Shown: positions 17,039 through 26,589 of the stretch, piece after piece | Position numbering within the stretch: the first letter of the stretch is position 1 | How the letters are laid out: each line of letters starts with the position of its first letter | Notes under the pieces: generated by a model | The model's database searches: none | Told to the model about the DNA's origin: nothing | Seen by the model: the letters and a program-made list of their open reading frames with translations, nothing else | Assembly (NCBI GenBank): GCA_002347085.1 | Contig: DDWW01000054.1 | Span: forward strand, 4,958-68,957 | Direction: 5' to 3' | DNA from: Desulfobulbaceae bacterium UBA2276 | GTDB lineage: Bacteria; Desulfobacterota; Desulfobulbia; Desulfobulbales; Desulfocapsaceae | Length of the DNA: 64,000 bases | Program-made: the position numbers and the translations under genes

Positions 17039-17982
17039 AATGCTTTCTTACCAAGCTCTACATCCTCGCCTTTATGGCACTGGTCGTTTTTTTCGGGGTT
17101 CTCATCTGGAAATTGACCTTTGCCCATCTTATTCATGAATACCACGTCAGAAAAGGACAGGTCTCTATCCAGCATGGGCAAGAACCAGAGAAAAAGGACA
17201 TAGGGAAACAGACATTTGAAACGATGATCCTTGAAAGCGAGGATCGGGTGAAACACTACCTCGGCTATCGAGTGCTCGAAGAGCAGCGAATCAAGGGGCA
17301 TTTTCATCATATCGGATTTGATATTGGCCCGGACAACAGGTCCTACTGCCGATCCTGTCACGGTGATATGCCGCACGACAAAGTCAAGGATGTTCGCGCC
17401 TTTTTGAATATGCACGCCTTCTTTATCGCCTGTCAGACCTGCCATGTCAAACTCGAAGATGGCGAAAAGACAAACGTCTATAAATGGTATGACCGCAAAA
17501 CCGGGGATATTGTTGACAGCCCGGTGAATGGGGCTCCGCCGGGGACCTATAACGCCAAGATCATCCCCTTTGTTCGGGAGAACGGCCAACTCGTCCGCAT
17601 CGACAGCGAAGACAAGATACAATTCGCCACCGAATACAAGAAGAATGAAAAGGTCCTGAGCGAAGGCCAAAAGTCCATGGCCAAGAAACTTATCCATAAG
17701 TTTATCAGCAAGGTCCCTGTGAGCTGTGAAAATTGCCATACCAACAACAACCCGACCCTACCGCTTGCAGAACTTGGCTATCCCAAGACGCGGATTGACT
17801 CCATCACCAGTACAGAGGTGGTGGGAATGATAAAAAAATACACCGAATTCCATATGCCGAAGATGTTGAGCCCCGGCGAGAAACCGGCCACGCCGCCACC
17901 AGTACCATTGGCACCAGTACCGCTGCTATCACCAGTACCACCGGCAGCACCGGCAGCAGCAGCACCAGCAAAACAGCGTTAA
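17035..17982 (+). CDS. Membrane-anchored triheme cytochrome c with Pro/Ala-rich tail
   Basis: 315 residues. N-terminal TM helix (about 6-28, LYILAFMALVVFFGVLIW) without an obvious cleavage site, then a periplasmic domain with three CXXCH motifs: CRSCH, CQTCH, CENCH. The last 40 residues are a low-complexity Pro/Ala/Val tail (PPPVPLAPVPLL ... PAAPAAAAPAKQR) likely to be extended and flexible. NapC-like in size but with only three haems and no NapC signature that I can recognise. Third gene of the coupled b/c module; the tail could tether it to the cell wall or to other cytochromes (inference). Confidence 0.82.
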   Translation: MKCFLTKLYILAFMALVVFFGVLIWKLTFAHLIHEYHVRKGQVSIQHGQEPEKKDIGKQTFETMILESEDRVKHYLGYRVLEEQRIKGHFHHIGFDIGPDNRSYCRSCHGDMPHDKVKDVRAFLNMHAFFIACQTCHVKLEDGEKTNVYKWYDRKTGDIVDSPVNGAPPGTYNAKIIPFVRENGQLVRIDSEDKIQFATEYKKNEKVLSEGQKSMAKKLIHKFISKVPVSCENCHTNNNPTLPLAELGYPKTRIDSITSTEVVGMIKKYTEFHMPKMLSPGEKPATPPPVPLAPVPLLSPVPPAAPAAAAPAKQR

Positions 17983-18010
17983 CAGCTTGGAACAAGGGAA
18001 TAAAGATATT

Positions 18011-18976
18011 ATGTTTGGATGGTGTACAATCCTCCTGAGGTGCAGATGGCAGCGGAGCATATCTTCCGTTGCCATCTGTCTCTTACTTACTGTCTGTGTC
18101 TCGAAAGCCTATGGGGTTGAGCTGACCATGGCGAGACACCTCTTTGATATAAAGGATACCTTTAATCAGCCAAGTGATGTGGTTGTTGCCAAGGATGGCA
18201 CCATCTATGTGGTTGACGGTGTCAATGGCAGGATCCAGGCATTCTCTCCATCGGGGGGCTATCTTTTCACCATCGGCCGCCCGGGTACCGGCCCCGGTGA
18301 GTTTGCCTTTCCCCTGGGGATGGATCTTGATGAATCAGGCAGGGTCTATGTCGCCGATTCCAGAAACCAGAGGGTCCAGATATTCACAGCCAAGGGTGAT
18401 TTCATCTCTGAGATCCCGGTTCCCGATGATAACGGGAATAAGGCAGACCCGACGGATGTGGCCGTGGATGATTCCGGCAAGTGGTTCTTTGTGGCAGACA
18501 ACAATAATCACCGGATTCTCAAATTTGATGTTGCTTCAAAAAAGCTTGTCAACAGCTATGGAAAACCCGGGGAGGAAAAGCGGGAATTCCGTTATCCCTT
18601 TCTCATGCACCTGCATAATAACAAAGACCTCTACATCGTCGATGTGATCAACACCAGGGTCCAGGTGGTGAACACAGAGGGCAAGTTTGTTACCTTTGTC
18701 GGGGGATGGGGTGTGGAGAAGGGACATTTTTTCCGACCAAAAGGGGTCACTGTTGATAAAAACGGCCTCGCCTATGTCAGCGACAGTTACATGGGAGTGG
18801 TTCAGCTCTTTAATAACACAGGGACATTTCATTCCGTCCTTGGTGACCCTGCAAGCGGTGGGGTGAGAAAATTCACCACCCCGGTGGGACTCTTTGTTGA
18901 CGACTCAATGCACCTCTATGTGGTGGAAATGCTTCCAGGGCGGCTCAGCGTCTTCAGCCTGGATAATGCGCAATAA
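18011..18976 (+). CDS. NHL-repeat beta-propeller, secreted
   Basis: 321 residues from ATG 18011 (a TTG at 17987 is the alternative). Signal region SISSVAICLLLTVCVSKAYG, then about six NHL repeats recognisable by blocks such as NQPSDVVVAKDGTIYVVDGVNGRIQAF, GRVYVADSRNQRVQIF, LYIVDVINTRVQVV and LAYVSDSYMGVVQLF. Each repeat is about 45 residues, giving one six-bladed propeller. There are no haem motifs. First of three NHL proteins interleaved with cytochromes in this island; such propellers probably act as protein-binding platforms for cytochrome assemblies, but no direct function is known. Confidence 0.85.
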   Translation: MFGWCTILLRCRWQRSISSVAICLLLTVCVSKAYGVELTMARHLFDIKDTFNQPSDVVVAKDGTIYVVDGVNGRIQAFSPSGGYLFTIGRPGTGPGEFAFPLGMDLDESGRVYVADSRNQRVQIFTAKGDFISEIPVPDDNGNKADPTDVAVDDSGKWFFVADNNNHRILKFDVASKKLVNSYGKPGEEKREFRYPFLMHLHNNKDLYIVDVINTRVQVVNTEGKFVTFVGGWGVEKGHFFRPKGVTVDKNGLAYVSDSYMGVVQLFNNTGTFHSVLGDPASGGVRKFTTPVGLFVDDSMHLYVVEMLPGRLSVFSLDNAQ

Positions 18977-19006
18977 CAGTGGATCACCAAACAAACAGCC
19001 TGCCAT

Positions 19007-21235
19007 ATGAACAGATCCACAACCTGCACCCTCTTTCTCCTTTTCATCACCCTGTTCGTGTGCCATACGTCCGCTCTCGCCGAACAGACACCTCCTCGCA
19101 ACCCGAACTCGGCCAAGGAGTGTGCGATCTGTCACTATCGATGGATCGACACCTTTTTCATTGATGGCAAGGGGACAGACCTGGTTCCCTATGAGAAGAC
19201 AACCAAGGCCGTCGCCGAAACCGAAATGTGCTTTTCCTGCCATGACGGCAGTGTGGCTGATTCCAGAGGAAAGGTCTACAGCGACCATCGTCATCCCATC
19301 AACAAACCGCCGCCCCCGGGCATGGAAATCCCGGCCATCTTTCCTCTGGACGAGAAGGGAAATATGCAGTGTTTTACCTGCCATACCGCCCACGGCGTAT
19401 CCAGCGAGATGGGGATAGAGAGGGCGGTCTTTGTCCGCACCCCCAATAATAACTCTTCCATGTGCATCATGTGTCACAAGGGTAAGGAAGGCGGCCCTGC
19501 TGCCGGCAACCATCCCCTTGGCACCATAAAACGTCCAATCCCCGAAAAACTCCTCCGTCGAGGTGGTATCGCGGGATCTGAAAAGAATCAGCTCATCTGC
19601 CAGACCTGTCATACTGTCCATGGTTCACCGTATGACAATTTCCTCGTGGACAACAACCGCGATTCGGCCCAGCTCTGTCTCGACTGCCATGAAGAGAAGG
19701 GTGGCCTCCTGAACACCGGCCATGACCTGCGGCGCACGGCCGCAAATGCAAAAAACAGCAAGGGTCAGACCCCGGAAAAATCAGGGATATGCGGCGCCTG
19801 TCACCTTGTACACGGGGCACAGAAAGTGGCACTCTGGGCAAGAGAGCTTCCCGCCAAGGGTGAACTCAGGACCCAGGACCTCTGTATCAGTTGTCATAAC
19901 AGCCAGGGACTGGCCCCTGAAAAGCTTCTCAAGGGATACTCACATCCCGTCAATATCTCACTCAAAGACAAGGGGATGAATCCTGATTTACCGGTCTTTG
20001 ATCTCAAGGGAAAGCGGGTCCCGCTCAAATCCTCGGAGGCACTCTTCACCTGCTCCACCTGCCATGACCCGCACCAGAGAGGAACAGACAAACAGGCGAA
20101 GATGACGCCTCCCCGTTCCAGTTTTCTTCGGGTGGCGGATGGCCAGCAGGAGAAGCTGTGTAGGCAGTGCCATGGGCAACAGGCCCGTATTGTCGGGAGT
20201 GATCATGATCTGCGGGGGACAGGACCCGCAACAAAAAATGAGAAGGGCCAGTCTCCCATAGAGTCTGACGTGTGTGGCGTCTGCCATCTGGTGCACGGAG
20301 CGCAGACCGAGAAGTTGTGGGCCAGAAAGGTTCCTGAAAAGAGCACCTTCCCGGCCCAGGATCTCTGCCTTACCTGTCACAAGAGCAAAGGGGAGGCCGG
20401 TAAAAAGGTAATCGGGGATCATTCCCATCCGGTTGATATTGATCCTGCCCAAAAGGGGATCAAGACCAAGCTCCCCCTCTATGACAGGCAGGGAAAACGT
20501 GCCGAGAACGGAGTGATCGCCTGCCTCACCTGTCACGATCCCCATCAATGGAATCCGGGAAAACCGGGAGAGCATGGCGGCAATAATCCGGAAGGCAACG
20601 CCGGAAACAGCTTTCTCCGTCTTGAGGTAGCACCAAGGCCGATCTTGTGTGGAAATTGCCATGGGACTAAGGCATATGTGGAAAAGACCGATCACGATCT
20701 CACCGTCACCGCACCGAAAGCAAAAAACATTCTTGGTCAGGCACCGGCAGAGTCGGGAGTCTGCGGGGCCTGCCATATCATCCATAATGGAAAAAACAAG
20801 ATACGGCTCTGGGGGCGCGACTACGGCGTTGGTAAAGGGGTCATGGACAGGATGTGTAACAGCTGCCACAGTGAGGCAGGGTCAGGGAGCAGCAAGGTGC
20901 CCAAGGTATCTACTCATCCGGAAAAACAACTGATTGCCAATCCGGGAAGAAACATCAAGGGCAAGGAAAACTACTTTCCCCTGTTTGACAATGTCACTGG
21001 GGCCTCCAAAACTGTTGGCGATATAGCCTGCGCCTCATGCCATGATGTCCATCAATGGGATCCGAAACAACCAGCACCGGGCACAGGCAATAATCTCGAA
21101 GGCAAGGCCACCAACAGCTTTTTACGGATGCAGGCCTACAACATGATCTGCAAGGATTGTCACGGCCTTGATTCGCTGTTCCGCTTTAAATACTACCATG
21201 ACAGTAAAAAAAGAAAACCCATGCCTGTACCCTGA
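19007..21235 (+). CDS. 18-haem c-type cytochrome with internal repeats
   Basis: 742 residues with a signal peptide (TCTLFLLFITLFVCHTSALAEQ). I count 18 canonical CXXCH motifs, from CAICH near residue 40 to CKDCH near 725. The middle contains three copies of a roughly 162-residue, four-haem unit, marked by HDLRRTAAN (residue 238), HDLRGTGPA (400) and HDLTVTAPK (563), each followed by CGxCH(L/I)(V/I)H, then CxSCH or CLTCH, CxTCHDPH and CxxCHG. The repeats point to growth by duplication of a tetrahaem module. Exported, probably periplasmic or outer-surface electron conduit. Weak ribosome site before the ATG; follows the NHL gene by 30 bases. Confidence 0.9.
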   Translation: MNRSTTCTLFLLFITLFVCHTSALAEQTPPRNPNSAKECAICHYRWIDTFFIDGKGTDLVPYEKTTKAVAETEMCFSCHDGSVADSRGKVYSDHRHPINKPPPPGMEIPAIFPLDEKGNMQCFTCHTAHGVSSEMGIERAVFVRTPNNNSSMCIMCHKGKEGGPAAGNHPLGTIKRPIPEKLLRRGGIAGSEKNQLICQTCHTVHGSPYDNFLVDNNRDSAQLCLDCHEEKGGLLNTGHDLRRTAANAKNSKGQTPEKSGICGACHLVHGAQKVALWARELPAKGELRTQDLCISCHNSQGLAPEKLLKGYSHPVNISLKDKGMNPDLPVFDLKGKRVPLKSSEALFTCSTCHDPHQRGTDKQAKMTPPRSSFLRVADGQQEKLCRQCHGQQARIVGSDHDLRGTGPATKNEKGQSPIESDVCGVCHLVHGAQTEKLWARKVPEKSTFPAQDLCLTCHKSKGEAGKKVIGDHSHPVDIDPAQKGIKTKLPLYDRQGKRAENGVIACLTCHDPHQWNPGKPGEHGGNNPEGNAGNSFLRLEVAPRPILCGNCHGTKAYVEKTDHDLTVTAPKAKNILGQAPAESGVCGACHIIHNGKNKIRLWGRDYGVGKGVMDRMCNSCHSEAGSGSSKVPKVSTHPEKQLIANPGRNIKGKENYFPLFDNVTGASKTVGDIACASCHDVHQWDPKQPAPGTGNNLEGKATNSFLRMQAYNMICKDCHGLDSLFRFKYYHDSKKRKPMPVP

Positions 21236-21721
21236 TTTAGGTAGTAACTGTTCTTGGCTTTACCGGGAAAAAGCGAGAGGTAGCACTGTAACATAGCTAC
21301 GAGCCGGGACTACAGTTTTTTTGACCGCCTCGTAAGCGGCCCTTTAAACGGTTAGGAAGGGCATGCATCTTGACAAAAAATAGAGGATTTTAGCACCTCG
21401 GAAACAGGGAAAATCCTCTTTTTTGTTCAGGAAGGCTACAGTACTATTAAATATAAGAATTGCAGATAGAGAGTAAGGTACTGTTAAGGGTTTGCCTGTG
21501 ATTTTTCCGTATATCTTCGAAATTTTGTACTTTGTCTGTCATGATCCCAAAAGGTTGATTGCAGGCAAGGAGCAAGAGGTACATGGAGAATAGATACTTA
21601 TAGACATGTTGAAAAAAAATTTTATCTCCTCTGTTCGATTTTGCTGGAGAACTGAAGAGATGGTCGTTACTTCCAGACAATGGAAGTATTTTATTATTTT
21701 TAAAGGGAGGGAGAGTGGAAA
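21236..21721. other. Intergenic region with stacked hairpins and terminator
   Basis: About 485 bases. 21285-21322: hairpin ACTGTA/TACAGT followed by six T. 21325-21339: CCGC/GCGG hairpin. 21339-21362: GCCCTT/AAGGGC hairpin. 21382-21424: strong terminator. The rest is AT-rich and must hold the promoter of the gene at 21722, though I cannot pick -35/-10 boxes with confidence. No known riboswitch consensus was recognised. Confidence 0.55.
21382..21424 (+). terminator. Rho-independent terminator after 18-haem cytochrome gene
   Basis: Stem AGAGGATTTT (21382-21391) / AAAATCCTCT (21410-21419), 10 bp perfect, followed by a run of five T. It separates the b/c module transcript from the second half of the island. 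Confidence 0.88.
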
Positions 21722-22342
21722 ATGAAAAAACAGCTACTGATTGCATCACTGACTTTAATTGGAAGCTTGGGGGTTTGCTACACTGCATCTGCAGCAATCT
21801 CAGCATCTAAGCATGATTTTAGTGGAACATCTTGGACTGGGGGGCAGATCTGCGTCCCCTGTCACGCTCCGCATAACAATAAAAACGACGCGGGGGAGCT
21901 CCTGTGGAATCATACCAACAGCACTGCCACCTATCAACTGTACAGCAGCCCGACATTCGACGCCAACGGCGCCGGTGCGGCCAACACCTTAACATTTAAC
22001 CCTGCAGGCGTATCCAAGTTTTGCCTCTCCTGTCACGACGGCACCGTGGCGAAAGACGCCTATGGCAGCCACACTGCTGCCGCCGGTTTTGTCACTGGCT
22101 CCAGCAATCTCGGCACCAATTTGGGCAACGACCATCCTGTGTCGTTCCCCTATGATGCCGCCCTTGCCACCACGGATGGCTTCCTTACGGCCCCCTCCGC
22201 GCTACCAACGAGTTTCAGACTGTTTGACGGCAAGATGGAATGCTCATCCTGTCACGATGTCCATAACAAATATAGTGTACCAGGGCTGCTCAACGCCAGT
22301 AATGCCGGATCTGCCCTTTGCCTTACCTGTCACAAGAAATAA
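21722..22342 (+). CDS. Tetrahaem secreted cytochrome c (doubled CXXCH type)
   Basis: 206 residues with a signal peptide (LLIASLTLIGSLGVCYTASA). Four motifs: CVPCHAPH, CLSCHDGT, CSSCHDVH, CLTCHKK at the C-terminus. The sequence ASKHDF ... CHAPHN ... ELLWNH ... DHPVSF ... FDGKMECSSCHDVHN ... SALCLTCHK is closely related to the first 220 residues of the 12-haem protein at 27669, so the two share a module. GGGAGGGAGAG precedes the ATG. It is flanked by terminators on both sides and thus is its own transcription unit, possibly an abundant small electron carrier (inference). Confidence 0.9.
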   Translation: MKKQLLIASLTLIGSLGVCYTASAAISASKHDFSGTSWTGGQICVPCHAPHNNKNDAGELLWNHTNSTATYQLYSSPTFDANGAGAANTLTFNPAGVSKFCLSCHDGTVAKDAYGSHTAAAGFVTGSSNLGTNLGNDHPVSFPYDAALATTDGFLTAPSALPTSFRLFDGKMECSSCHDVHNKYSVPGLLNASNAGSALCLTCHKK

Positions 22343-22372
22343 GAATAAAGGCAGTCACCTTCCGTCTTCTCC

Positions 22373-22423
22373 CAGCCCATACATACCCCTGAAAATCTGG
22401 AATGTATGGGCTGGTTTTGTTTT
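22373..22423 (+). terminator. Rho-independent terminator
   Basis: Perfect 12-bp stem CAGCCCATACAT (22373-22384) / ATGTATGGGCTG (22402-22413) followed by GTTTTGTTTT. It ends the tetrahaem cytochrome transcript. Confidence 0.93.
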
Positions 22424-22599
22424 ATTCTTTGGAAAGATTGATCGCATACATACAACCAAAAGATCTTTCATCAGCTTTGTCGGTGCAATTATTCAATCAC
22501 TGTGGTATTTCCTCACTCTACCCCATTGGTAAAAATGTATCCGTTGCGTAGTTGAAGTTTTTTTTTCAGCATTTTTTTTGCGGACCAAAAATACACACT

Positions 22600-23682
22600 A
22601 TGAAGAGAACTCATTTTTTTTTATTCAAGCAACTGTTTTGCACTCTGCTCTGCATTCTCCTTTTTAGCGCTTGCGCCCAACACGTTGAAGAAAAGCCCCA
22701 GGCTACCTTCTACCCCTCACCGCCGGAACAGCCCAGATTGCAGTTTCTCACCACCATATCATCAGAAGAGAATTTAGGGGCCAAAAAATCTGATTTTGAT
22801 AATTTTCTCCTTGGATCGGATGTGGCTTTTCCGACCATAGGACGTCCTTACGATGTGAGTACATCACCAGGGAAAATATATATTACCGACAGACAGGCCA
22901 ATAAAATACTCATTATTGATCTGGCCACAAACAAATTCAATGAATTGAAAGACAGCGGACTCGGCGCCCTCATTACCCCTGCCGGTATCTGGGTCAGCCG
23001 GGACGATGTCAAGTATGTGACCGATATGGAACGAAAACAGGTCGTTGTTTTTGATGCCAAGAATGACTTCGTCCGGGCCTATGGCAACAAAGAACTTTTT
23101 GAAAAACCTGTTGATGTTGCGGTGCACGAAAACCGTATCTTTGTCTGCGACATGCTCAAGAATCAGATTGTCGTTCTCGACAAAGATTCCGGCGCAACAC
23201 TTCTCCAGATCGGCGAGGGTGGGCCAGGAGAAGGACAACTCTACAAACCAACCAATATCACCGTTGATAAACAAGGCAACCTCTTTGTCACTGATGCCTT
23301 TAATTTCAGGGTCCAGCAATTCGATCCAGCAGGAAAGTTCGTCAAAATTTTCGGCTTTCACGGCGACCAGGTCGGCGGTTTGGCCCGGCCCAAAGGATTG
23401 GATATTGACCGGGAAGGTAATCTGTATATCGCCGACGCCGCCACGGAAAATACTCAGATTTTCAACAATAAAGCCCAGACTCTTTTATTTTTCGGCGGCC
23501 CTGGAATCAAACCAGGGAATATGTACCTGCCGGCAGGAGTACATATTGATTATGACAACATTGTTTTTTTCAATAAGTTTGCCGACAAGGATTTTAAATT
23601 GAAATATCTCTTCTATGTCTGCAACATGAGTGGACCCAACAAACTTAATGTGTACGGATTTGGAGACTGGACAGGTAAATAG
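22600..23682 (+). CDS. NHL-repeat lipoprotein
   Basis: 360 residues from ATG 22600, selected because the following residues form a lipoprotein signal (LFCTLLCILLFSACAQ, lipobox FSAC); an in-frame TTG at 22552 would add 16 residues. The mature part starts with a Pro-rich stretch and PRLQFLTTISSEENL, a motif also found in the NHL lipoprotein at 26590 (PRIRFVSSISRPEDF), then about six NHL repeats (GKIYITDRQANKILIIDL, GNLFVTDAFNFRVQQFD, GNLYIADAATENTQIF). Probably anchored to the outer membrane. Followed by a lipoprotein cytochrome and a beta-barrel, so part of a putative trans-outer-membrane conduit. Confidence 0.86.
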   Translation: MKRTHFFLFKQLFCTLLCILLFSACAQHVEEKPQATFYPSPPEQPRLQFLTTISSEENLGAKKSDFDNFLLGSDVAFPTIGRPYDVSTSPGKIYITDRQANKILIIDLATNKFNELKDSGLGALITPAGIWVSRDDVKYVTDMERKQVVVFDAKNDFVRAYGNKELFEKPVDVAVHENRIFVCDMLKNQIVVLDKDSGATLLQIGEGGPGEGQLYKPTNITVDKQGNLFVTDAFNFRVQQFDPAGKFVKIFGFHGDQVGGLARPKGLDIDREGNLYIADAATENTQIFNNKAQTLLFFGGPGIKPGNMYLPAGVHIDYDNIVFFNKFADKDFKLKYLFYVCNMSGPNKLNVYGFGDWTGK

Positions 23683-23725
23683 TCCAGCTGTGATTTTTTT
23701 TTGGATTGGCGAAAAGGACTGTAAG

Positions 23726-24430
23726 ATGATCAGGGTGTCTGCTCACATATTTATGATACTTTTATTCACAACCTCCCTGACAGGATGCGAGCCGCACACA
23801 CGGCACCAGGTACTCACCTTCTTCTTTACCGGTGTCCCTCCTCTTGAGGAATCAGAGCCGGTTGCTAAAATCCAGGAACAGCCGACGCCCCCCCCTGCCA
23901 AGATTCTCGAAAAGCCAGGCCCGGCAGCAGCCCAAACCCTCTTTTCTCACCCGGTTTGGGCGGCCGGCACCTGCACTCCCTGTCATGAAAGCATGAGTAC
24001 ATTCAGCACTCCCGGTGTCAAGAAAACATTGACAACTGTTTTCGAATCAGGCGGCGGTATGCCCGGCGGAAAATTGACCCTCGCCAAAAATGAGCTCTGC
24101 ACCCAATGCCATAAGGATAAAACCCCAAAACGGGCTTTAGCCGACAATCTGTGGCTGCATAACACCACGGCAAAAGGTGACTGCCTGACATGCCACGATC
24201 CGCATCAGAGCAATAACGCAAAAACCCTGCGTCAGGCGCCGGCCATCATCTGCCTTCCCTGTCACAAGGAAGGGAAATTTCTGACAACGCCCGTGCATCA
24301 AACAAAAGATGAATGCCTTTCTTGTCACAACCCACACATGGGCATCAACAAAAACCTGCTGACAAAAGAATATAAAGAGGTAAAAACTCCCGTGGTACTG
24401 GCTCCCGGAGACCAGAATTCCGGCAGGTAA
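23726..24430 (+). CDS. Pentahaem lipoprotein cytochrome c
   Basis: 234 residues from ATG 23726, the start that gives a lipoprotein signal (IFMILLFTTSLTGCEP, lipobox LTGC); the longer frame from 23630 overlaps the previous gene. A Pro/Glu-rich linker (about 35-75) is followed by five CXXCH motifs: CTPCH, CTQCH, CLTCH, CLPCH, CLSCH. Next to an outer-membrane beta-barrel gene 77 bases downstream, it has the composition of the periplasmic lipid-anchored cytochrome in porin-cytochrome conduits (as in Geobacter OmaB/OmbB systems), although it has fewer haems. Physical insertion in the barrel is not shown by sequence. Confidence 0.85.
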   Translation: MIRVSAHIFMILLFTTSLTGCEPHTRHQVLTFFFTGVPPLEESEPVAKIQEQPTPPPAKILEKPGPAAAQTLFSHPVWAAGTCTPCHESMSTFSTPGVKKTLTTVFESGGGMPGGKLTLAKNELCTQCHKDKTPKRALADNLWLHNTTAKGDCLTCHDPHQSNNAKTLRQAPAIICLPCHKEGKFLTTPVHQTKDECLSCHNPHMGINKNLLTKEYKEVKTPVVLAPGDQNSGR

Positions 24431-24507
24431 TGGTTTTTCCTGAAAGACATTTTGGTAACAACTTAAACAAGCTAAAAAGTTCGCTGCCTTACCATCGTTA
24501 TATATAA

Positions 24508-26580
24508 ATGACACATTTTTTCTTCCATATATTACCGTTTCCCCAGATTGCCTTTGCATCACTGCTTCTTCTATTTGTCGGTCCAGTGACAGTCCACGCC
24601 GATGAAAAAATTCCGGAATCAGTTGAGGTCGTTTCTCAGAAAGCATCTCCCCTCGACGCGCTATTGCAAAAATGGCAAACAACACAACCTGAAAGCGGAC
24701 CACAAAAACAATATTTTTTTATCAAACGGCCGACCGTGGGAGGGCAACTCACGTACGAGTTTAAAGATGACTCTCGTACGGATGACGGCACAACGGAGCA
24801 AGTCACCAATCACAAATTTTTTGAGAAAATAGGCCTTGAGACAGCGGGATGGATATACCATCCAGCACTCATGCGATTTGCTCTGATATTTGAACCGGAA
24901 TTTAACCAGTCAAAAGAGGAAATGAGTTCGGGAGAGTCGGTTAACACCAACTCCTTTTCACCGGACTATTCCATGACATCGACCTTTCTTGAGACCAAGC
25001 CCTATACGCTCAATGTTTTTGCCAACCGGCAGCAGGAGCCTGTATGGGCGGCCTATTCAGGCAATAGCGAATCCATTAACGACTCCTATGGCGCAACCGG
25101 ACTGCTCAAATACAAGATCCTGCCCACCACGCTTGGATATACCCACACCGAGACCGACCAGACCGGTTTCTATACTTCAAATAATATCCATGATGAGTTC
25201 AACCTTTCATCCCAGCGGCAGACCGGAAAAAGCGACACTCACCTGATCTCCACCTACACCGACGACCAAAGAACCAGCGAGGGAGTCGACACCCAGATAA
25301 CGACCTTTAATAATAATCTGTTCAACAGTTATGGCATCACTGATGACAAGAATGTTATGCTGGACTCTAGCCTGACTTTCTTGTTCCAGGACGCAAGTAA
25401 TTTCAATACCAAAAACATCAATCTCAGGGAACAACTGAACTGGCAACATACCCCCAATTTACAGTCAAACTATTCAGCCAACCATATCCAGATGGAAACG
25501 AATGATTCTAGTTCCGACATGACAGATATTGGGGCCAGGTTGACCCACCTGCTTTATGAAAATCTGACCACCAATGTCGGCAACAGGCTCAATCAGTACA
25601 ATTACTCCGAAGGAAAGGAAAACGCCGCGAAAGGCTTCCTCGACTTTTACTACAAACGGCCCTTTTCCTGGACGACAGTGGGCCTGCATAGCGGCTGGGA
25701 CTATCTCTACAGTGACCGCACCGGATCCGCCTCAGGTAGTGCCGTGGTGACCAATGAGACGCATAAACTGAGCCTCGGTGAAGAAATTTATTTGGATAAT
25801 TACAACGTCGACCTTGACTCCATCATAGTCACCAACACTGCCGGAACCATCGTCTATGTTGAAAACATGGACTACTCGGTTAAAGATGTAAACGGTTATG
25901 TACGGATAAGCCGCCTACCCTTCGGTGAGATAACAGAGGGGCAAGCCGTTTCAGTCAGCTACAGTTACCTTCGAAATTCAGATTATGACGATGCTTTGCT
26001 CACCGAGAATTACGGATTCAATTTCGATCTCTGGCATGACTGGCGCTTTTCCTACAATTTTCTTCGGGTAACGCAGGACATCCTCTCTGAACAGGCGCCG
26101 GAGAACCTGGTCGACGACACCATTCAACATGCTGAAATCCGCTACGATATCGACTGGTCATACACCTCGCTTACTTACGAAGACAACAACCGCCTGTCCG
26201 CTCCAGCCTATACCCGGCGGGAAATTCAAGAGACGCTGTACTACAGATCTCAGTGGCAGTTTTATGTTTCCTTGAAAGGATATTACGGTCAGAACGATTA
26301 TAAAGACAACGACGAAACCAAGGATTTTTATGGTGGAATCACCACCTTTGACTGGATACTGACCAGATGGTGTAAACTTCGCGTCGAGGGTTATTATGAA
26401 AAGACCGGGGGAAATTCTGAAGAAACGGAAAACATTGGCCTTAAGACAGGCCTTGAGTTCCGTTACCGCATCTGGACGGCTCGACTCAGCTATGAACTCA
26501 CGGACCAAAACGATATAATATCCGACATTCAGCGAACAGAACACCTGGCGCGCTTGGAATTTATCCGCATCATGTGGTAA
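24508..26580 (+). CDS. Large outer-membrane beta-barrel protein
   Basis: 690 residues with a signal peptide (FASLLLLFVGPVTVHAD). The mature protein is a long series of alternating amphipathic strands with many Tyr/Trp/Phe and short acidic turns, ending LARLEFIRIMW with a terminal aromatic, as expected for an outer-membrane barrel of roughly 20 or more strands. There is one Cys and no CXXCH. Size and context, right after a lipoprotein cytochrome and before an NHL lipoprotein and a 12-haem cytochrome, match the barrel component of extracellular electron conduits (MtrB/OmbB-like role), without any sequence identity that I can claim. The ribosome site is weak. Confidence 0.82.
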   Translation: MTHFFFHILPFPQIAFASLLLLFVGPVTVHADEKIPESVEVVSQKASPLDALLQKWQTTQPESGPQKQYFFIKRPTVGGQLTYEFKDDSRTDDGTTEQVTNHKFFEKIGLETAGWIYHPALMRFALIFEPEFNQSKEEMSSGESVNTNSFSPDYSMTSTFLETKPYTLNVFANRQQEPVWAAYSGNSESINDSYGATGLLKYKILPTTLGYTHTETDQTGFYTSNNIHDEFNLSSQRQTGKSDTHLISTYTDDQRTSEGVDTQITTFNNNLFNSYGITDDKNVMLDSSLTFLFQDASNFNTKNINLREQLNWQHTPNLQSNYSANHIQMETNDSSSDMTDIGARLTHLLYENLTTNVGNRLNQYNYSEGKENAAKGFLDFYYKRPFSWTTVGLHSGWDYLYSDRTGSASGSAVVTNETHKLSLGEEIYLDNYNVDLDSIIVTNTAGTIVYVENMDYSVKDVNGYVRISRLPFGEITEGQAVSVSYSYLRNSDYDDALLTENYGFNFDLWHDWRFSYNFLRVTQDILSEQAPENLVDDTIQHAEIRYDIDWSYTSLTYEDNNRLSAPAYTRREIQETLYYRSQWQFYVSLKGYYGQNDYKDNDETKDFYGGITTFDWILTRWCKLRVEGYYEKTGGNSEETENIGLKTGLEFRYRIWTARLSYELTDQNDIISDIQRTEHLARLEFIRIMW

Positions 26581-26589
26581 ACTCTATTT

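Noticed and set aside
21236..21721. c-di-GMP (GEMM) riboswitch upstream of a cytochrome gene
   Set aside because: The expected GGGACGCAAAGCC-type core is absent here and in the other cytochrome leaders that I read.
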